From: Legionella anisa
GTDB taxonomy: Bacteria > Pseudomonadota > Gammaproteobacteria > Legionellales > Legionellaceae
Reading direction: 5' to 3'
Assembly (NCBI RefSeq): GCF_001467525.1
Contig: NZ_LNXS01000005.1
Span: 1 to 57,546 of the forward strand
Length of the DNA: 57,546 nt
A program made the translations under genes and the position numbers. Positions 10,256-19,664 of this stretch are shown here, piece after piece. The first letter of the stretch is position 1. The number at the start of each line of letters is the position of its first letter. The notes beneath the pieces were generated by a model. The model was not told the DNA's origin. It made no database searches and saw nothing but the letters and a program-made list of their open reading frames with translations.

Positions 10256-10651
10256 ATGACTAAATTTTACACTTTTCTTTTGATGGGTTTAATTGCTGGA
10301 ACGAGTTTTGCAAAACCGTGCACCAGTATACATAGAAGTTGTTTAAAACTCAAAAATCAATATCCTCAATCAGCTAAAATTGAGTGTAATTGGCTGAATG
10401 AAGTAACCTCTTTAGGTCGCTCACAAGGATCTACCCAATTGGATTTGGGTTATGGTGACGGTCTTGGAGCTCCAGAACCGCGACAAGTTTCTTGCAAGTT
10501 AACGACTGGACAGACCAAGCAAGTTTTTGAATTCCATAATCCTTATTGGGGTTCGTTAATTGAATTTAATCTAGTCTCTGAAAAACAGCTTGAAGTACAC
10601 ATTACAGATGGGTGGAGCTCCAAAGAAACACGATATACTTTTAGCTGGTAA
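10256..10651 (+). CDS. Secreted protein of unknown function
   Basis: A 131-residue protein with a Sec signal peptide (MTKFYTFLLMGLIAGTSFA, cleavage after about residue 19). The mature part has four cysteines (in KPCTSI, RSCLKL, IECNW and VSCKL) that could form two disulfides in the periplasm or outside the cell. The C-terminal half looks beta-rich. I do not recognise the family. The gene converges with mtfA, and a perfect 24-bp palindrome sits between them. Confidence 0.65.
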   Translation: MTKFYTFLLMGLIAGTSFAKPCTSIHRSCLKLKNQYPQSAKIECNWLNEVTSLGRSQGSTQLDLGYGDGLGAPEPRQVSCKLTTGQTKQVFEFHNPYWGSLIEFNLVSEKQLEVHITDGWSSKETRYTFSW

Positions 10652-10659
10652 GAAACACC

Positions 10660-10683
10660 GTAGCCTGGGTGCACCCAGGCTAC
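10660..10683. terminator. Perfect 24-bp palindrome at a convergent junction
   Basis: GTAGCCTGGGTG is followed at once by its exact complement CACCCAGGCTAC. These are the outer arms of the longer palindromes at 24533 and 26926, without the inner core. It starts 9 bp after the stop of the secreted-protein gene and overlaps the stop codon of mtfA on the other strand. A bidirectional terminator is likely. Confidence 0.65.
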
Positions 10684-11444
10684 GAAATCTTCAGTGGATC
10701 CTGACGATAAAATTTAACGAGTAAATCACAAATCTCAGGATAATAGGTTCTGATTATTTCGGGTTTTTCAAAAAATAACTCAGAAAATACAGCAAAAAAT
10801 TCAGCTGGAGATGTACTAGCATAAGGATCGATTGGAATAGAATCATCTCGTTGAATCCGGATTAGCAAGTCATTATAGCCCTTGTTAAAAACCTCAGTCC
10901 AATGTTGAGCAGACATTCCTTTATGGAGAGGTGGAAATCCATTCGCTCCACCGTTTTTCATATCCAATTTATGGGCAAACTCATGAATCACCACATTACG
11001 CCCATTCACACCACCATGATGTAATGCATCGTCCCAAGAGATAATGACTGGTCCGCGTTGCCATGATTCTCCGCTTAAATGTGATCGTCCCAAATGTTCT
11101 ACCCCAAACTCATCGATTTCCTTACTCTCATGTGAGTATGCTCCAGGATATATTACGACTGAAACCCAACCATCATACCAATCGAATCCAAGATTCAGAA
11201 TAGGAAGACATGCCTGCAAAGCGATATTTAATTGCATGGAAGTTGTTATTTGCAGCTCGCCAACTCCCTCTAGCGATTTATAATAAAGAAATAAAATAGC
11301 TAATCGCTTAAGCCTTATTTTTTCTTGTTCATTCAGGCGTTGCAGCAAAGGTAAATTTTGAAATACTTCATTCCACTCTTCATCCCTTATCAGCGAATGA
11401 CGTACAATGCGTTCGTACCGCCACTCCTTTAACCAGTGAAACAT
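10680..11444 (-). CDS. mtfA: MtfA-family zinc peptidase (M90)
   Basis: A 254-residue soluble protein with the zinc site HEFAH (H154, E155, H158), preceded by a VIHE strand and followed by KLDM, as in MtfA. The third ligand region is TSPAEFFAVFSELFF, with its glutamate. In E. coli MtfA binds the repressor Mlc and has aminopeptidase activity; that link is family knowledge. Length is close to the usual 250-265 residues. The short N-terminal WLKEWR segment fits the family. It ends inside the palindrome at 10660. Confidence 0.9.
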   Translation of the reverse strand: MFHWLKEWRYERIVRHSLIRDEEWNEVFQNLPLLQRLNEQEKIRLKRLAILFLYYKSLEGVGELQITTSMQLNIALQACLPILNLGFDWYDGWVSVVIYPGAYSHESKEIDEFGVEHLGRSHLSGESWQRGPVIISWDDALHHGGVNGRNVVIHEFAHKLDMKNGGANGFPPLHKGMSAQHWTEVFNKGYNDLLIRIQRDDSIPIDPYASTSPAEFFAVFSELFFEKPEIIRTYYPEICDLLVKFYRQDPLKIS

Positions 11445-11603
11445 GACTATGACCTTACTGTAACTAAAAGAATGAATCTATTTTTTGAAAAAACATTAAT
11501 GTATCTTTTATCTTCATAGAAACGAAGTTCCATTTCCTCTATTCCTTTAATTCCGTTGCCATAACGAAGCAATCGATTAGCTGCTTCAAAAAAGATCAGT
11601 GGT

Positions 11604-13100
11604 CTAAATTAACATCCTGTATCCATCTTCTCCGAGTTCATGTTCCGTTATGTGATCAAGATTTGATTCTTTAGCTTGACTATTAAAATGAGCCGAATCA
11701 TTTCTACCCAAAACATAAGCGCTTAAATCAGAATATTCAACGGGTTTACCTTCAAATTGTATTAGCTCTTGAATTGCACGAAACTCAGATTGATTAAATG
11801 CCTTAACTAAGGCTAAACCAGAAGTTGTGGTACCATAAAAACTATAGCTGTATCGGTCACGCTGCAACACAATTGTGAGAATGTCCCTAAGTATAAAACT
11901 CAATTGTTCTTCACTAAAAGACGCATCTTTTTCCAAACCTTTTTGAATGTTACTTAATAATATTCCCTTCCTACCTTGCTTGCTTGTGTCAGTCATATTA
12001 TTTTCGATAACTTTAACCAAACTCAATAAAACTTCTTTTGTTAAAGGCGTTTTTTCTTTTTTAAAATAAGTTCGTTCTGGCTCTACTTTTAAGCATAACT
12101 CTTCGGGATCCTGAGACTCCATATCAATGAGTTCACGATGCGTTTTATTAAGATATTTTGCTGAATTCGTAACCGTAATCTTAGAATCATCCTGAGAATG
12201 TAATTTTCTATTTTTTGGAATAATATTCCTAATAATTCCAGCGAGAATACCCGTCCATTTCTCTCGTTCTCGCTCAAATTCCGTGATAATCTCAGTTTGC
12301 GCAACGTTCTCTCCCACCTTTGCCAAGCTTCCTACTCGACTCAGAAACTGATACATAATTGCTCTACTCAATTTCCTGATTACGGGAATTACATCAACTC
12401 CATAGTACTTTATTTGGGCAGTATCCTGCTCTTTATCAAGATCTTGAAAAGCTTTTAAATGTGCTCCTAAAACTACCTCTTCTCTAACTTGACAATGTTT
12501 TGGATAAGTCGGCCTTATAGGTATATGAAAACTGGCAAGAACCTGATCCAATCGGTCGCCAGTGTCATCACCGACTTCGAGATACGGATAGAGTGTCTCA
12601 ACGTAATTTAAATTTTTAGAGTGAGACAAATCAAGTGTGCGATTCGTTAATGTATGTTTGAAAAAATCCAAAAAGGGAATATAGAATAAATTACCAGGCA
12701 CAGGATCCAAAAGAAGTAAATTCGTTTCCAAATGAAATGGGTCAATATGAGCTAATTTAATCGCCGCTAAAATTGCCGCAATTCCACCACGACTTAAACC
12801 AATACCATTTAACTTTACTTTATACCCGTCGTGAATTAGCTTTTTGACTACCGCGACAACCTGATCACTTTGTTCTTCTACACCTGCCCCAAATAAAAGT
12901 CCCTTTACGCCATAATCAACGCCACATCCATTAAAACCCATTTTAAAATGGGTAACATCTTGATGCTGGTTAATCTCCTCAGCAGAAGTGATACGTACCC
13001 CATCACAATCTTCCTGCAACACCCGATGCAAATGGGTTTGTCGCTCTTCAATACTGTAGATTGTTCCTTCAAAGATAGCGGTTAGAGTGATCTCTTTCAT
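11604..13100 (-). CDS. Alpha/beta-hydrolase-like protein, putative effector
   Basis: The ATG at 13100 is preferred because AAAAAGG lies upstream at normal spacing; an in-frame start at 13130 would add 10 residues without a better site. The protein has 498 residues. The N-terminal half looks like an alpha/beta hydrolase: strand GTIYSIEER, then GFNGCGVDYGVKGLLFGAG, then the nucleophile elbow GLSRGG and a following LLLLDPVPG strand that could hold the acid. This is reminiscent of DUF2235/Tle1-type lipases. The C-terminal half is charged and helical and not recognised. There is no signal peptide. An effector role is inference from the style and the setting. Confidence 0.6.
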   Translation of the reverse strand: MKEITLTAIFEGTIYSIEERQTHLHRVLQEDCDGVRITSAEEINQHQDVTHFKMGFNGCGVDYGVKGLLFGAGVEEQSDQVVAVVKKLIHDGYKVKLNGIGLSRGGIAAILAAIKLAHIDPFHLETNLLLLDPVPGNLFYIPFLDFFKHTLTNRTLDLSHSKNLNYVETLYPYLEVGDDTGDRLDQVLASFHIPIRPTYPKHCQVREEVVLGAHLKAFQDLDKEQDTAQIKYYGVDVIPVIRKLSRAIMYQFLSRVGSLAKVGENVAQTEIITEFEREREKWTGILAGIIRNIIPKNRKLHSQDDSKITVTNSAKYLNKTHRELIDMESQDPEELCLKVEPERTYFKKEKTPLTKEVLLSLVKVIENNMTDTSKQGRKGILLSNIQKGLEKDASFSEEQLSFILRDILTIVLQRDRYSYSFYGTTTSGLALVKAFNQSEFRAIQELIQFEGKPVEYSDLSAYVLGRNDSAHFNSQAKESNLDHITEHELGEDGYRMLI

Positions 13101-13351
13101 TGAGTAAACCTTTTTATAAAACAGCAGCACGCATTGTTGGGTATTCTAACAACATTAATATCTTTTTTTAACTCAAAAAGGGTCTGTTTCTTTCATTTTT
13201 TTATTCTCCAGTTGTTTTAGTCTTATAAGTTTGATTTAATCAAGGTTGTATTTTAAATGACAACCATGACAAAAATACAATCTCTTATTGATTCATCCAG
13301 GCTAAATTTATAAATACTTGAAATAAATGGAAAACAGAAGTTTTTTTCACA

Positions 13352-13729
13352 ATGAATAAGTCACTAACCACTCTGATGAGTAAATTAAATGAACAGCTTA
13401 ATGAGCTTAATTTGAATGTACATACAGTGCTGCGTAAAAAGCAAGAATTCGAACAGCAAATTCAACAGATTGAAGAACGAATCAATCAAACTACCCCCGG
13501 TTCTCTTACCATTAATCCAACAATTGAGATTAATAGACTGAACTTCATAACACAGCAACAAGAAAAAAAAGAAGCACTTATTTTGGATCTTAAAAATTAT
13601 CAGGATATAGAAAATAAATTAAAAGAAAAAATCAAACGCGTAAAAATTGAATTAAACATGTTAATGCATTATTTAGAACGAGAAGAAACCAATCAGAAAA
13701 AAAGATTTCTGGATTTTACCCTCACTTAA
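13352..13729 (+). CDS. Small coiled-coil protein
   Basis: A 125-residue, highly charged protein, almost wholly helical, with two coiled-coil arms (about 5-45 and 62-115) separated by a turn TTPGSLTINPT. This hairpin layout is seen in many small structural or chaperone-like proteins and in FliJ-type stalk proteins, but no family is assigned. No signal peptide, membrane segment or cysteine. Transcribed away from the hydrolase-like gene. Confidence 0.6.
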   Translation: MNKSLTTLMSKLNEQLNELNLNVHTVLRKKQEFEQQIQQIEERINQTTPGSLTINPTIEINRLNFITQQQEKKEALILDLKNYQDIENKLKEKIKRVKIELNMLMHYLEREETNQKKRFLDFTLT

Positions 13730-13782
13730 TTCAAGAAAGTAAATTCAACGTTCGATGAATAATGGAATTCAAATAGTTATAA

Positions 13783-14307
13783 CTAAATGCATCGGAAAGC
13801 ATACTCATCCTCATCCATATCAACGACTGCCTCGTTGTGCAATGTCTCAGCATCAGAAACTGTGCCTGCATCAATTACCGTGGCAACAGAACGGGTAACA
13901 ACAGAAAGTACGCTGTGAGGAAAACTAATAATCCCCAATAGAGCACTCATTGCAGCGGTTAAAAGAGCAATACCGGAAAAGTACAATGCAGAACCAGCAA
14001 AGTAAAGCGCATCATCTCGAAGTTCTGAAGCACTAAATAATGCACTCCCAGCAGCAACAAGCAAAGCTCCAATACAAACAACAGCCGAAACAATTGAAGC
14101 AAATGCAGAAAATCCAGCGGTAACAATACCCGCCAAAGGATATACACCAGGAGCGATTAATTCTCCTACAAATTCATAGCCATTTTTATACGGAGTAAAA
14201 AAACCCGGACGCTTTTTATAAGTTTTGATTGCTCTATGAGTGATTTCATTGAAGGTTCGTCCACCAAAAATGTAATTTACTTCTTCTTCGCCAATTAAAT
14301 ACAGCAT
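13783..14307 (-). CDS. Membrane protein with a double-glycine leader, bacteriocin-like
   Basis: A 174-residue protein whose first 16 residues, MLYLIGEEEVNYIFGG, fit the double-glycine leader rule: hydrophobic at -12, E at -8, V at -7, I at -4, G at -2 and -1. Such leaders are cut by peptidase-domain ABC exporters. The rest has a basic stretch (about 24-34) and then three Ala/Gly-rich hydrophobic segments between about 50 and 145, ending in an acidic tail. It is much longer than typical class II bacteriocins, and no exporter or immunity gene is next to it. It could instead be an ordinary small membrane protein. Confidence 0.55.
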   Translation of the reverse strand: MLYLIGEEEVNYIFGGRTFNEITHRAIKTYKKRPGFFTPYKNGYEFVGELIAPGVYPLAGIVTAGFSAFASIVSAVVCIGALLVAAGSALFSASELRDDALYFAGSALYFSGIALLTAAMSALLGIISFPHSVLSVVTRSVATVIDAGTVSDAETLHNEAVVDMDEDEYAFRCI

Positions 14308-14675
14308 AAAACTTACTCCATCAATTTTCGCTTATAAAAGCTGGTCAAAATAAAATAGCTTTTATAAGCATGCTGTTACTTCAGAGCGAGAACAACTCGA
14401 TCATAAGTCAATATATTTCTCATCTCGTTTTATTTTTACTCATACTAAAGAGAGAGGAAGTGGATGTCAATTAATTTAATCTACTAAACTAATCTTCAAC
14501 ATTCTTTAAAAGACGTAATGAAATCTGATTATCTTCGAGCTAAAAAAATAATTTTAGCTCGCCAATGGGACAATCAAATGCCAAACTGGCTAAGAAAAAA
14601 CCAAAAAATAACACTATACTAATAAAACAATGTTTTTCACCGTACTGTTCAACGAGTTTGACCCAGGAGAGATAT
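14308..14675. other. Divergent regulatory region upstream of nosP
   Basis: No gene is seen. The stretch separates the leftward GG-leader gene from the rightward nosP operon. It contains a perfect 10-bp inverted repeat at 14536-14561, annotated separately. An in-frame ATG at 14565 for the downstream gene has no clear ribosome site. Confidence 0.6.
14536..14561. repeat. Perfect inverted repeat in the nosP leader
   Basis: CGAGCTAAAA and TTTTAGCTCG are separated by six bases. It lies 114 bp before the chosen nosP start. No T run follows, so an operator or leader hairpin is more likely than a terminator. Confidence 0.5.
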
Positions 14676-15836
14676 ATGGAAATCAAGACTTTTCAATTCC
14701 TTAAGAATAAAGGATGGAGCTTGAAAGAATTTCCTGATCTTGATTCAGAGCGTACTTTGGTTCTTATTTTTGCAGCCCCAGAATTTCTGGATTTTCAAGA
14801 ACCAATCATTCAATTGGCTAACTTTTACTCGCAATCCCAAATTATCGGTTGCTCTACTGCTGGTGAAATTTTAGATAATCATCTTTTTGACCACAGTATT
14901 TCAGTTGCAGTAGTTAAATTCGCAAAAACATCACTAAAAATCGCAAAGGCTGAAGTAAACCACAGCAAAGAATCCCAAAATACAGGCAAGCTAATCTCTG
15001 AACAGTTAAAAGCAGACAATCTACACAGTATTTTTATTCTGTCTGACGGACTTAATGTAAATGGTTCTGAATTAGTAAAAGGCCTAAACTCAACCAATAA
15101 CACCGCCCAACTGATAATGACTGGTGGTTTAGCTGGTGATGGTAGTAACTTCAAAAAAACATGGACTATTTTAAATAATAGAATCCTTGATCACTACGTC
15201 GTTGCGGTAGGATTTTATGGTTCTGATATTCATATTGGTCATGCCTCTAAGGGAGGATGGGATATTTTTGGTCCCGTTCGTCGAATTACTCGCTCAGAAT
15301 CGAATGTGTTATATGAGCTTGATTATCAACCCGCATTACAACTTTATAAAGAATATTTAGGTGAAAAAGCCTCTGAGTTACCTTCCTCTGGATTGCTTTA
15401 TCCATTGGCTATTAATAACCCTGGCGCTCCTGATAATGTTCAATTGGTTCGTACTATTCTAGCAATTGATGAGAAGGAGCAATCCCTGGTGTTTGCGGGA
15501 GATATTCCAATGGGATGGCATGCGCAATTGATGCGAGCGAATTTTGATCGATTAATTGATAGTGCTAATGAGGCGGGTTTACTCGCAAATAAATTGATGC
15601 TACGCGATAGCTTAGAAAAATTAGGACCTGTTTTGGCTATTGATATCAGTTGTGTGGGTAGAAGACTGCTTTTGGGTGAGCGAACGGAAGAAGAAATCGA
15701 ATCGACTATGTCCGCTTTGCCGGCTGGTTCAACTCAAGTAGGTTTTTACTCATATGGGGAATTATCCCCTTTTTCTATAGGAAATTGCGAATTACATAAC
15801 CAAACTATGACGATTACAACTATTTATGAGGCATGA
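14676..15836 (+). CDS. nosP: FIST-domain sensor, NosP homologue
   Basis: The start ATG 14676 follows AGGAGA by 5 bp and is preferred to ATG 14565. The 386-residue protein has a FIST N domain (IGCSTAGEI, VKFAKTS, SDGLNVNGSELVKGL, TGGLAGDG) and a FIST C domain (SELPSSGLLYPLAI, RANFDRLIDSA, AIDISCVGRRLLLG, TQVGFYSYGELSPF). No signal peptide or membrane helix. FIST proteins next to a histidine kinase include NosP, a haem-based NO sensor that controls the kinase NahK in L. pneumophila and Pseudomonas. The gene order kinase then GGDEF-EAL regulator matches that set. Haem binding is inferred. Confidence 0.85.
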   Translation: MEIKTFQFLKNKGWSLKEFPDLDSERTLVLIFAAPEFLDFQEPIIQLANFYSQSQIIGCSTAGEILDNHLFDHSISVAVVKFAKTSLKIAKAEVNHSKESQNTGKLISEQLKADNLHSIFILSDGLNVNGSELVKGLNSTNNTAQLIMTGGLAGDGSNFKKTWTILNNRILDHYVVAVGFYGSDIHIGHASKGGWDIFGPVRRITRSESNVLYELDYQPALQLYKEYLGEKASELPSSGLLYPLAINNPGAPDNVQLVRTILAIDEKEQSLVFAGDIPMGWHAQLMRANFDRLIDSANEAGLLANKLMLRDSLEKLGPVLAIDISCVGRRLLLGERTEEEIESTMSALPAGSTQVGFYSYGELSPFSIGNCELHNQTMTITTIYEA

Positions 15837-15862
15837 AAACTTAATGCTTAAAGTAAGATAAC

Positions 15863-17269
15863 ATGGAAATTCACAAATTATTAAAACGACAACTTGAACA
15901 TTCATACATTGCTCAAAATAAAAAACCAGAAACCGAGGAGCAATGGAAAGATTTTATACAGCGTGTTAATAATGCATATTTTGAAGCGGATCAAGAGCGT
16001 TATTTACATGAACGATCCATGAGAATTTCTTCTCGTGAAATGATGAGTTTGAATGAAAAGCTTGAGTTTGCGCAACACATCGCAGGATTAGGATATTGGT
16101 CTTTTGATGGCAACACAGGGCATACAATCTGGTCTAATGAATTATTTAATCTCTTCCACTTAAATGCGATTAATAGACCGCCTTCACTTAAAGAGTTTCT
16201 GGAATTAGTTCATGAACAAGATAGGTTTGAGTTATCCCAGAAGGTGGATCGCGCGTTAAACGAGCATATTGATTATGAATGTGAGGTACGTGTAAGAGAC
16301 CCTGATGGAAAGTATCACTGGTATCGAATAATTGGTCAATGTCAAAATAATGATAAACAGCTTGCAGGTATTGTTATTGATATTCATAAAAGTAAAATTA
16401 CTGAAGAAAAAATTAAAGAGTTAAATCAACAAATATCGTCTGCTGCGCGTCGTGCCGGGATGGCTGAAGTAGCAACAACCATTTTGCACAACATTGGAAA
16501 TATATTAAACAGTTCCACTGTCTCAATTGCTTTATTAAAAAATAGTTTCCAACAAGATTATTATAATAAGTTATTGAAAATAATGGAGATGATGGAAAAA
16601 CATCAAATGGATTTAGCTAATTTTTTAACCCATGATCCCAAAGGTAAAATTATTCCCGAATATCTGATCACACTGACAAAAGTAATCTTGGAAGAAAATG
16701 AAAAAAATAATATTGAAGTTGAAAATCTGCAGAATGATTTGCACCATATAAATCAAATCGTAAATACGCAAAAATCGATTAGCGGATTATCAAGTGTGAA
16801 TGAAAAAATCTATCTTCCAGAATTGATCGATACTGCCTTAAATATCTCGCTGAGTTCTTCAAAAAAAACAGGTATTAAAATTACAAAAGAGTTTAAACCT
16901 GCGCCTTTGGTTAGCGTCGATAAATCTAAGCTGCTGCAAATATTAATTAATCTAATTCAAAATGCCAAGGAATCAGTTCTAGAACACACAATTTCCTCTA
17001 TAAAAGAGATCAAATTGATTGTACAAAAAACAGCAAAAAATTCAGTGCAAGTCATTATCGAAGATAATGGCATTGGCATTAATAAGGATAATTTACATCG
17101 TATTTTTGCTTTCGGGTTTACTACAAAAAAAAATGGCCATGGCTTTGGTTTGCATAGTTCGGCTTTATCCGCTCGCGAAATGGGAGGTTCCCTTTTAGCC
17201 AAAAGTGAGGGTAAGGGACACGGAGCGCAATTTACCTTAACCTTGCCGATTACTGACAGTTTTAAATGA
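15863..17269 (+). CDS. nahK: PAS histidine kinase, NahK homologue
   Basis: A 468-residue soluble kinase. A helical N-terminus is followed by a PAS/PAC fold (about 70-180, with LGYWSFDGNTGHTIWSNELF and YECEVRVRDPDGKYHWYR). The phosphoacceptor motif ATTILHNIGNILNS has H209, a variant dimerisation helix of the HNxGN type. The ATPase domain has the N box NLIQNAKES, IEDNGIGI, and FGFTTKKNGHGFGLH. No membrane helix, so it is cytosolic and suited to reading the FIST protein. It begins 26 bp after nosP and ends 16 bp before the regulator, so one operon is likely. The L. pneumophila counterpart (Lpl0330/NahK) phosphorylates a bifunctional GGDEF-EAL regulator. Confidence 0.85.
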   Translation: MEIHKLLKRQLEHSYIAQNKKPETEEQWKDFIQRVNNAYFEADQERYLHERSMRISSREMMSLNEKLEFAQHIAGLGYWSFDGNTGHTIWSNELFNLFHLNAINRPPSLKEFLELVHEQDRFELSQKVDRALNEHIDYECEVRVRDPDGKYHWYRIIGQCQNNDKQLAGIVIDIHKSKITEEKIKELNQQISSAARRAGMAEVATTILHNIGNILNSSTVSIALLKNSFQQDYYNKLLKIMEMMEKHQMDLANFLTHDPKGKIIPEYLITLTKVILEENEKNNIEVENLQNDLHHINQIVNTQKSISGLSSVNEKIYLPELIDTALNISLSSSKKTGIKITKEFKPAPLVSVDKSKLLQILINLIQNAKESVLEHTISSIKEIKLIVQKTAKNSVQVIIEDNGIGINKDNLHRIFAFGFTTKKNGHGFGLHSSALSAREMGGSLLAKSEGKGHGAQFTLTLPITDSFK

Positions 17270-17285
17270 ATATGGAGAGCGCCTG

Positions 17286-19523
17286 ATGAGTGATATACCA
17301 CTGAATATTATGATTATTGATGATAATCCTTCAATACATCAGGATTTTATTAAAGTTTTGACCTCTTCAAATACTCTGTCAGAGTTGAGTTACTTAGATA
17401 AACAATTATTTGATGATGAGTCTTCTTTTATGGAATCATGTAGTCCTGAGATTAAGTGTTTTTTACCTAAATTTATTTTTAATACTGCATGTCAAGGCCA
17501 AGAAGCAATTCAAAAAATTCAAGAAGACCTTAGAAAAGGCATACATTATGCCTTGGCATTTGTCGATATTAGAATGCCCCCAGGCTGGGATGGTATTGAA
17601 ACAATCAAACACATGTGGGAGATCGATCCGGATATTCAAGTAGTGATTTGTACTGCATATTCTGATTACAGTTGGGAGTACACTGTAAAAAAATTAGGAA
17701 TGGGAGATAATTATCTTATCTTGAAAAAACCTTTTGATGTGGTTGCAGTAAGACAACTGGCCTGTGCGTTAACAAGGAAATGGATTTTAGCTAATGATTC
17801 CAAGCATCATGAGAAGATACTACAGAAAACTGTAAAGGAACGCACGGAGTCCTTGCAACAATCATTATCACTTTTAAGGTCTACATTTGAATCATCCGCT
17901 GATGGAATTTTAGTAATTGATTTGAATAACAAGCTCATTGATTGTAATTCAAAGTTTATTTCCATGTGGAATATCCCGGAATCAATGTTAGAGGTTAATG
18001 ATGGGAGTATCCTTTTGTGCTATATGCTTGGTCAGATCATTGAACCCAGGGAGTATTTAGCTGATATTAATCGCCTTAAAAAAAATATTGATGAAATCAG
18101 CAGGGAGATTATAACGTTTAAGAACGGTAAAATACTGGAATGTTATACTCTTCCACACCGGCTGAATGAGAAAACTATTGGTCGAGTATGGAGTTTTCGT
18201 GATATTACAGAACAGGCAAATCTTGAGAAACAACTTAAGTACCAAGCCCTGCATGATCCATTGACCCAACTACCCAATCGAGCTTTGTTAATCGATAGAA
18301 TACAAGCCAGTATTGATTATGCGAAAAAACATAAAAAGCAATTTGTCCTTCTATATTTCGATTTGGATCGATTTAAATTAATCAATGACAGTTTGTCGCA
18401 TGAGGTTGGTGATCAGTTATTGAGTTTAGTTGGACACAGATGGTCTACTTTAATTCGTAAAGAAGATACCTTGGCCAGAATTGGTGGTGATGAATTTGTC
18501 ATGGTTTGTCATATATCAAAAAATGAGTGTATTGAGAGTATTGCAAGTAAAATTTTAGATTCAATGAGAGAGTCATTCAAAATAGCAAATCGCGATATAA
18601 TAATTACTACTGCCATAGGAATTAGTATTTATCCTCAAGATGGAAAGATCCCCGGAGATTTATTGAAAAACGCTGATTTAGCAATGTATCAAGCTAAAGA
18701 ACGTGGGGGAAATCAGTATGCTTTTTATGCTTCTCAATTACATGAATATTCGGATCAATGTTTTAAACTCGAATCTGATTTACACAACGCCATTAAAAAT
18801 AAAGAGTTTTTTTTACTGTATCAGCCCCAATTTAATATTGATAAGAAAGAATTGCACTCTGTAGAAGCATTAATTCGTTGGAATCATCCCGAAAGAGGAT
18901 TATTACTTCCTATGGATTTTATTCCTTTAGCAGAAGAAAGTGGATTAATTATCCCTATAGGCGAATGGATTATCAGCGAAGTGTGCCAGCAAATAAAGTC
19001 TTGGCATAAAAAAGGACTGCCATACATCCGGGTGGCTATTAATATCACCAACCGTCAATTACAACAACCCAATTTTATTTATACTATAGAAAAAATTTTA
19101 AAAGAACATTCAGTTGATCCCCAATATATAGAATTTGAAATTTCTGAAAATGTGGTGATAACGCATAGAGATATTGTACAAGCACTCAATCAACTCAAAC
19201 AACTTGGCATTCTGATCGCTTTAGATGATTTTGGAACAGGAAATTCCAGTATCAATTATCTGAAACAACTGCATATTGATTGTTTAAAGATAGATCAGTC
19301 TTTTATACAAAATATATCTGCTTCACGTAGTGATGAAGTAATTATAAAAGCAATTATTTCTATGGCTCGTAGTTTTAATTTTAAAGTTCTTGCTGAAGGT
19401 GTAGAAAATCAAAAACAATTGGATTTTTTAAAACAACAGCACTGTGACAAAGTCCAAGGGTATTTTTTCAGTGAACCTTTGACATCTAAAGGGCTTGAAA
19501 AGTTTTTAAGGCACCGTGTTTAA
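17286..19523 (+). CDS. narR: REC-PAS-GGDEF-EAL response regulator, NarR homologue
   Basis: A 745-residue c-di-GMP enzyme. The receiver domain (about 8-165) has the phosphorylation site FVDIRMPPGWDG with D94 and the LKKPFD lysine. A PAS domain follows (about 195-315, FESSADGILVIDLNNKLIDCN). The GGDEF domain has intact GGDEF (400-404) and an I-site RKED five residues before it. The EAL domain has EAL (527-529), DDFGTGNSS and KIDQSF. All catalytic motifs are present, so both synthase and phosphodiesterase activity are possible, as shown for the L. pneumophila homologue Lpl0329. The start has GGAG at good spacing. Confidence 0.88.
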   Translation: MSDIPLNIMIIDDNPSIHQDFIKVLTSSNTLSELSYLDKQLFDDESSFMESCSPEIKCFLPKFIFNTACQGQEAIQKIQEDLRKGIHYALAFVDIRMPPGWDGIETIKHMWEIDPDIQVVICTAYSDYSWEYTVKKLGMGDNYLILKKPFDVVAVRQLACALTRKWILANDSKHHEKILQKTVKERTESLQQSLSLLRSTFESSADGILVIDLNNKLIDCNSKFISMWNIPESMLEVNDGSILLCYMLGQIIEPREYLADINRLKKNIDEISREIITFKNGKILECYTLPHRLNEKTIGRVWSFRDITEQANLEKQLKYQALHDPLTQLPNRALLIDRIQASIDYAKKHKKQFVLLYFDLDRFKLINDSLSHEVGDQLLSLVGHRWSTLIRKEDTLARIGGDEFVMVCHISKNECIESIASKILDSMRESFKIANRDIIITTAIGISIYPQDGKIPGDLLKNADLAMYQAKERGGNQYAFYASQLHEYSDQCFKLESDLHNAIKNKEFFLLYQPQFNIDKKELHSVEALIRWNHPERGLLLPMDFIPLAEESGLIIPIGEWIISEVCQQIKSWHKKGLPYIRVAINITNRQLQQPNFIYTIEKILKEHSVDPQYIEFEISENVVITHRDIVQALNQLKQLGILIALDDFGTGNSSINYLKQLHIDCLKIDQSFIQNISASRSDEVIIKAIISMARSFNFKVLAEGVENQKQLDFLKQQHCDKVQGYFFSEPLTSKGLEKFLRHRV

Positions 19524-19639
19524 ATAAATAGTTCATTCCTGTTTAGGTACAGATAAACCCATGCTCCTGATCGATTACGTTTTATCCTACTTATAAACAG
19601 AATAAGCAACTCCCCTATTCACGATATTTAATAGTTAAC

Positions 19640-19662
19640 CTCTATTCAAATTATAAATAGAG
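19640..19662. terminator. Weak hairpin between converging narR and Kdo hydroxylase genes
   Basis: CTCTATT (19640-19646) and AATAGAG (19656-19662) form a 7-bp AT-rich stem with a 9-base loop. The place, between two converging genes, suggests a terminator, but the stem is weak and lacks a clear T run. Confidence 0.3.
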
Positions 19663-19664
19663 CT

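Noticed and set aside
14565..14675. Upstream ATG for nosP giving 37 more residues
   Set aside because: No ribosome site, and the extension is unlike FIST proteins, while AGGAGA precedes ATG 14676.
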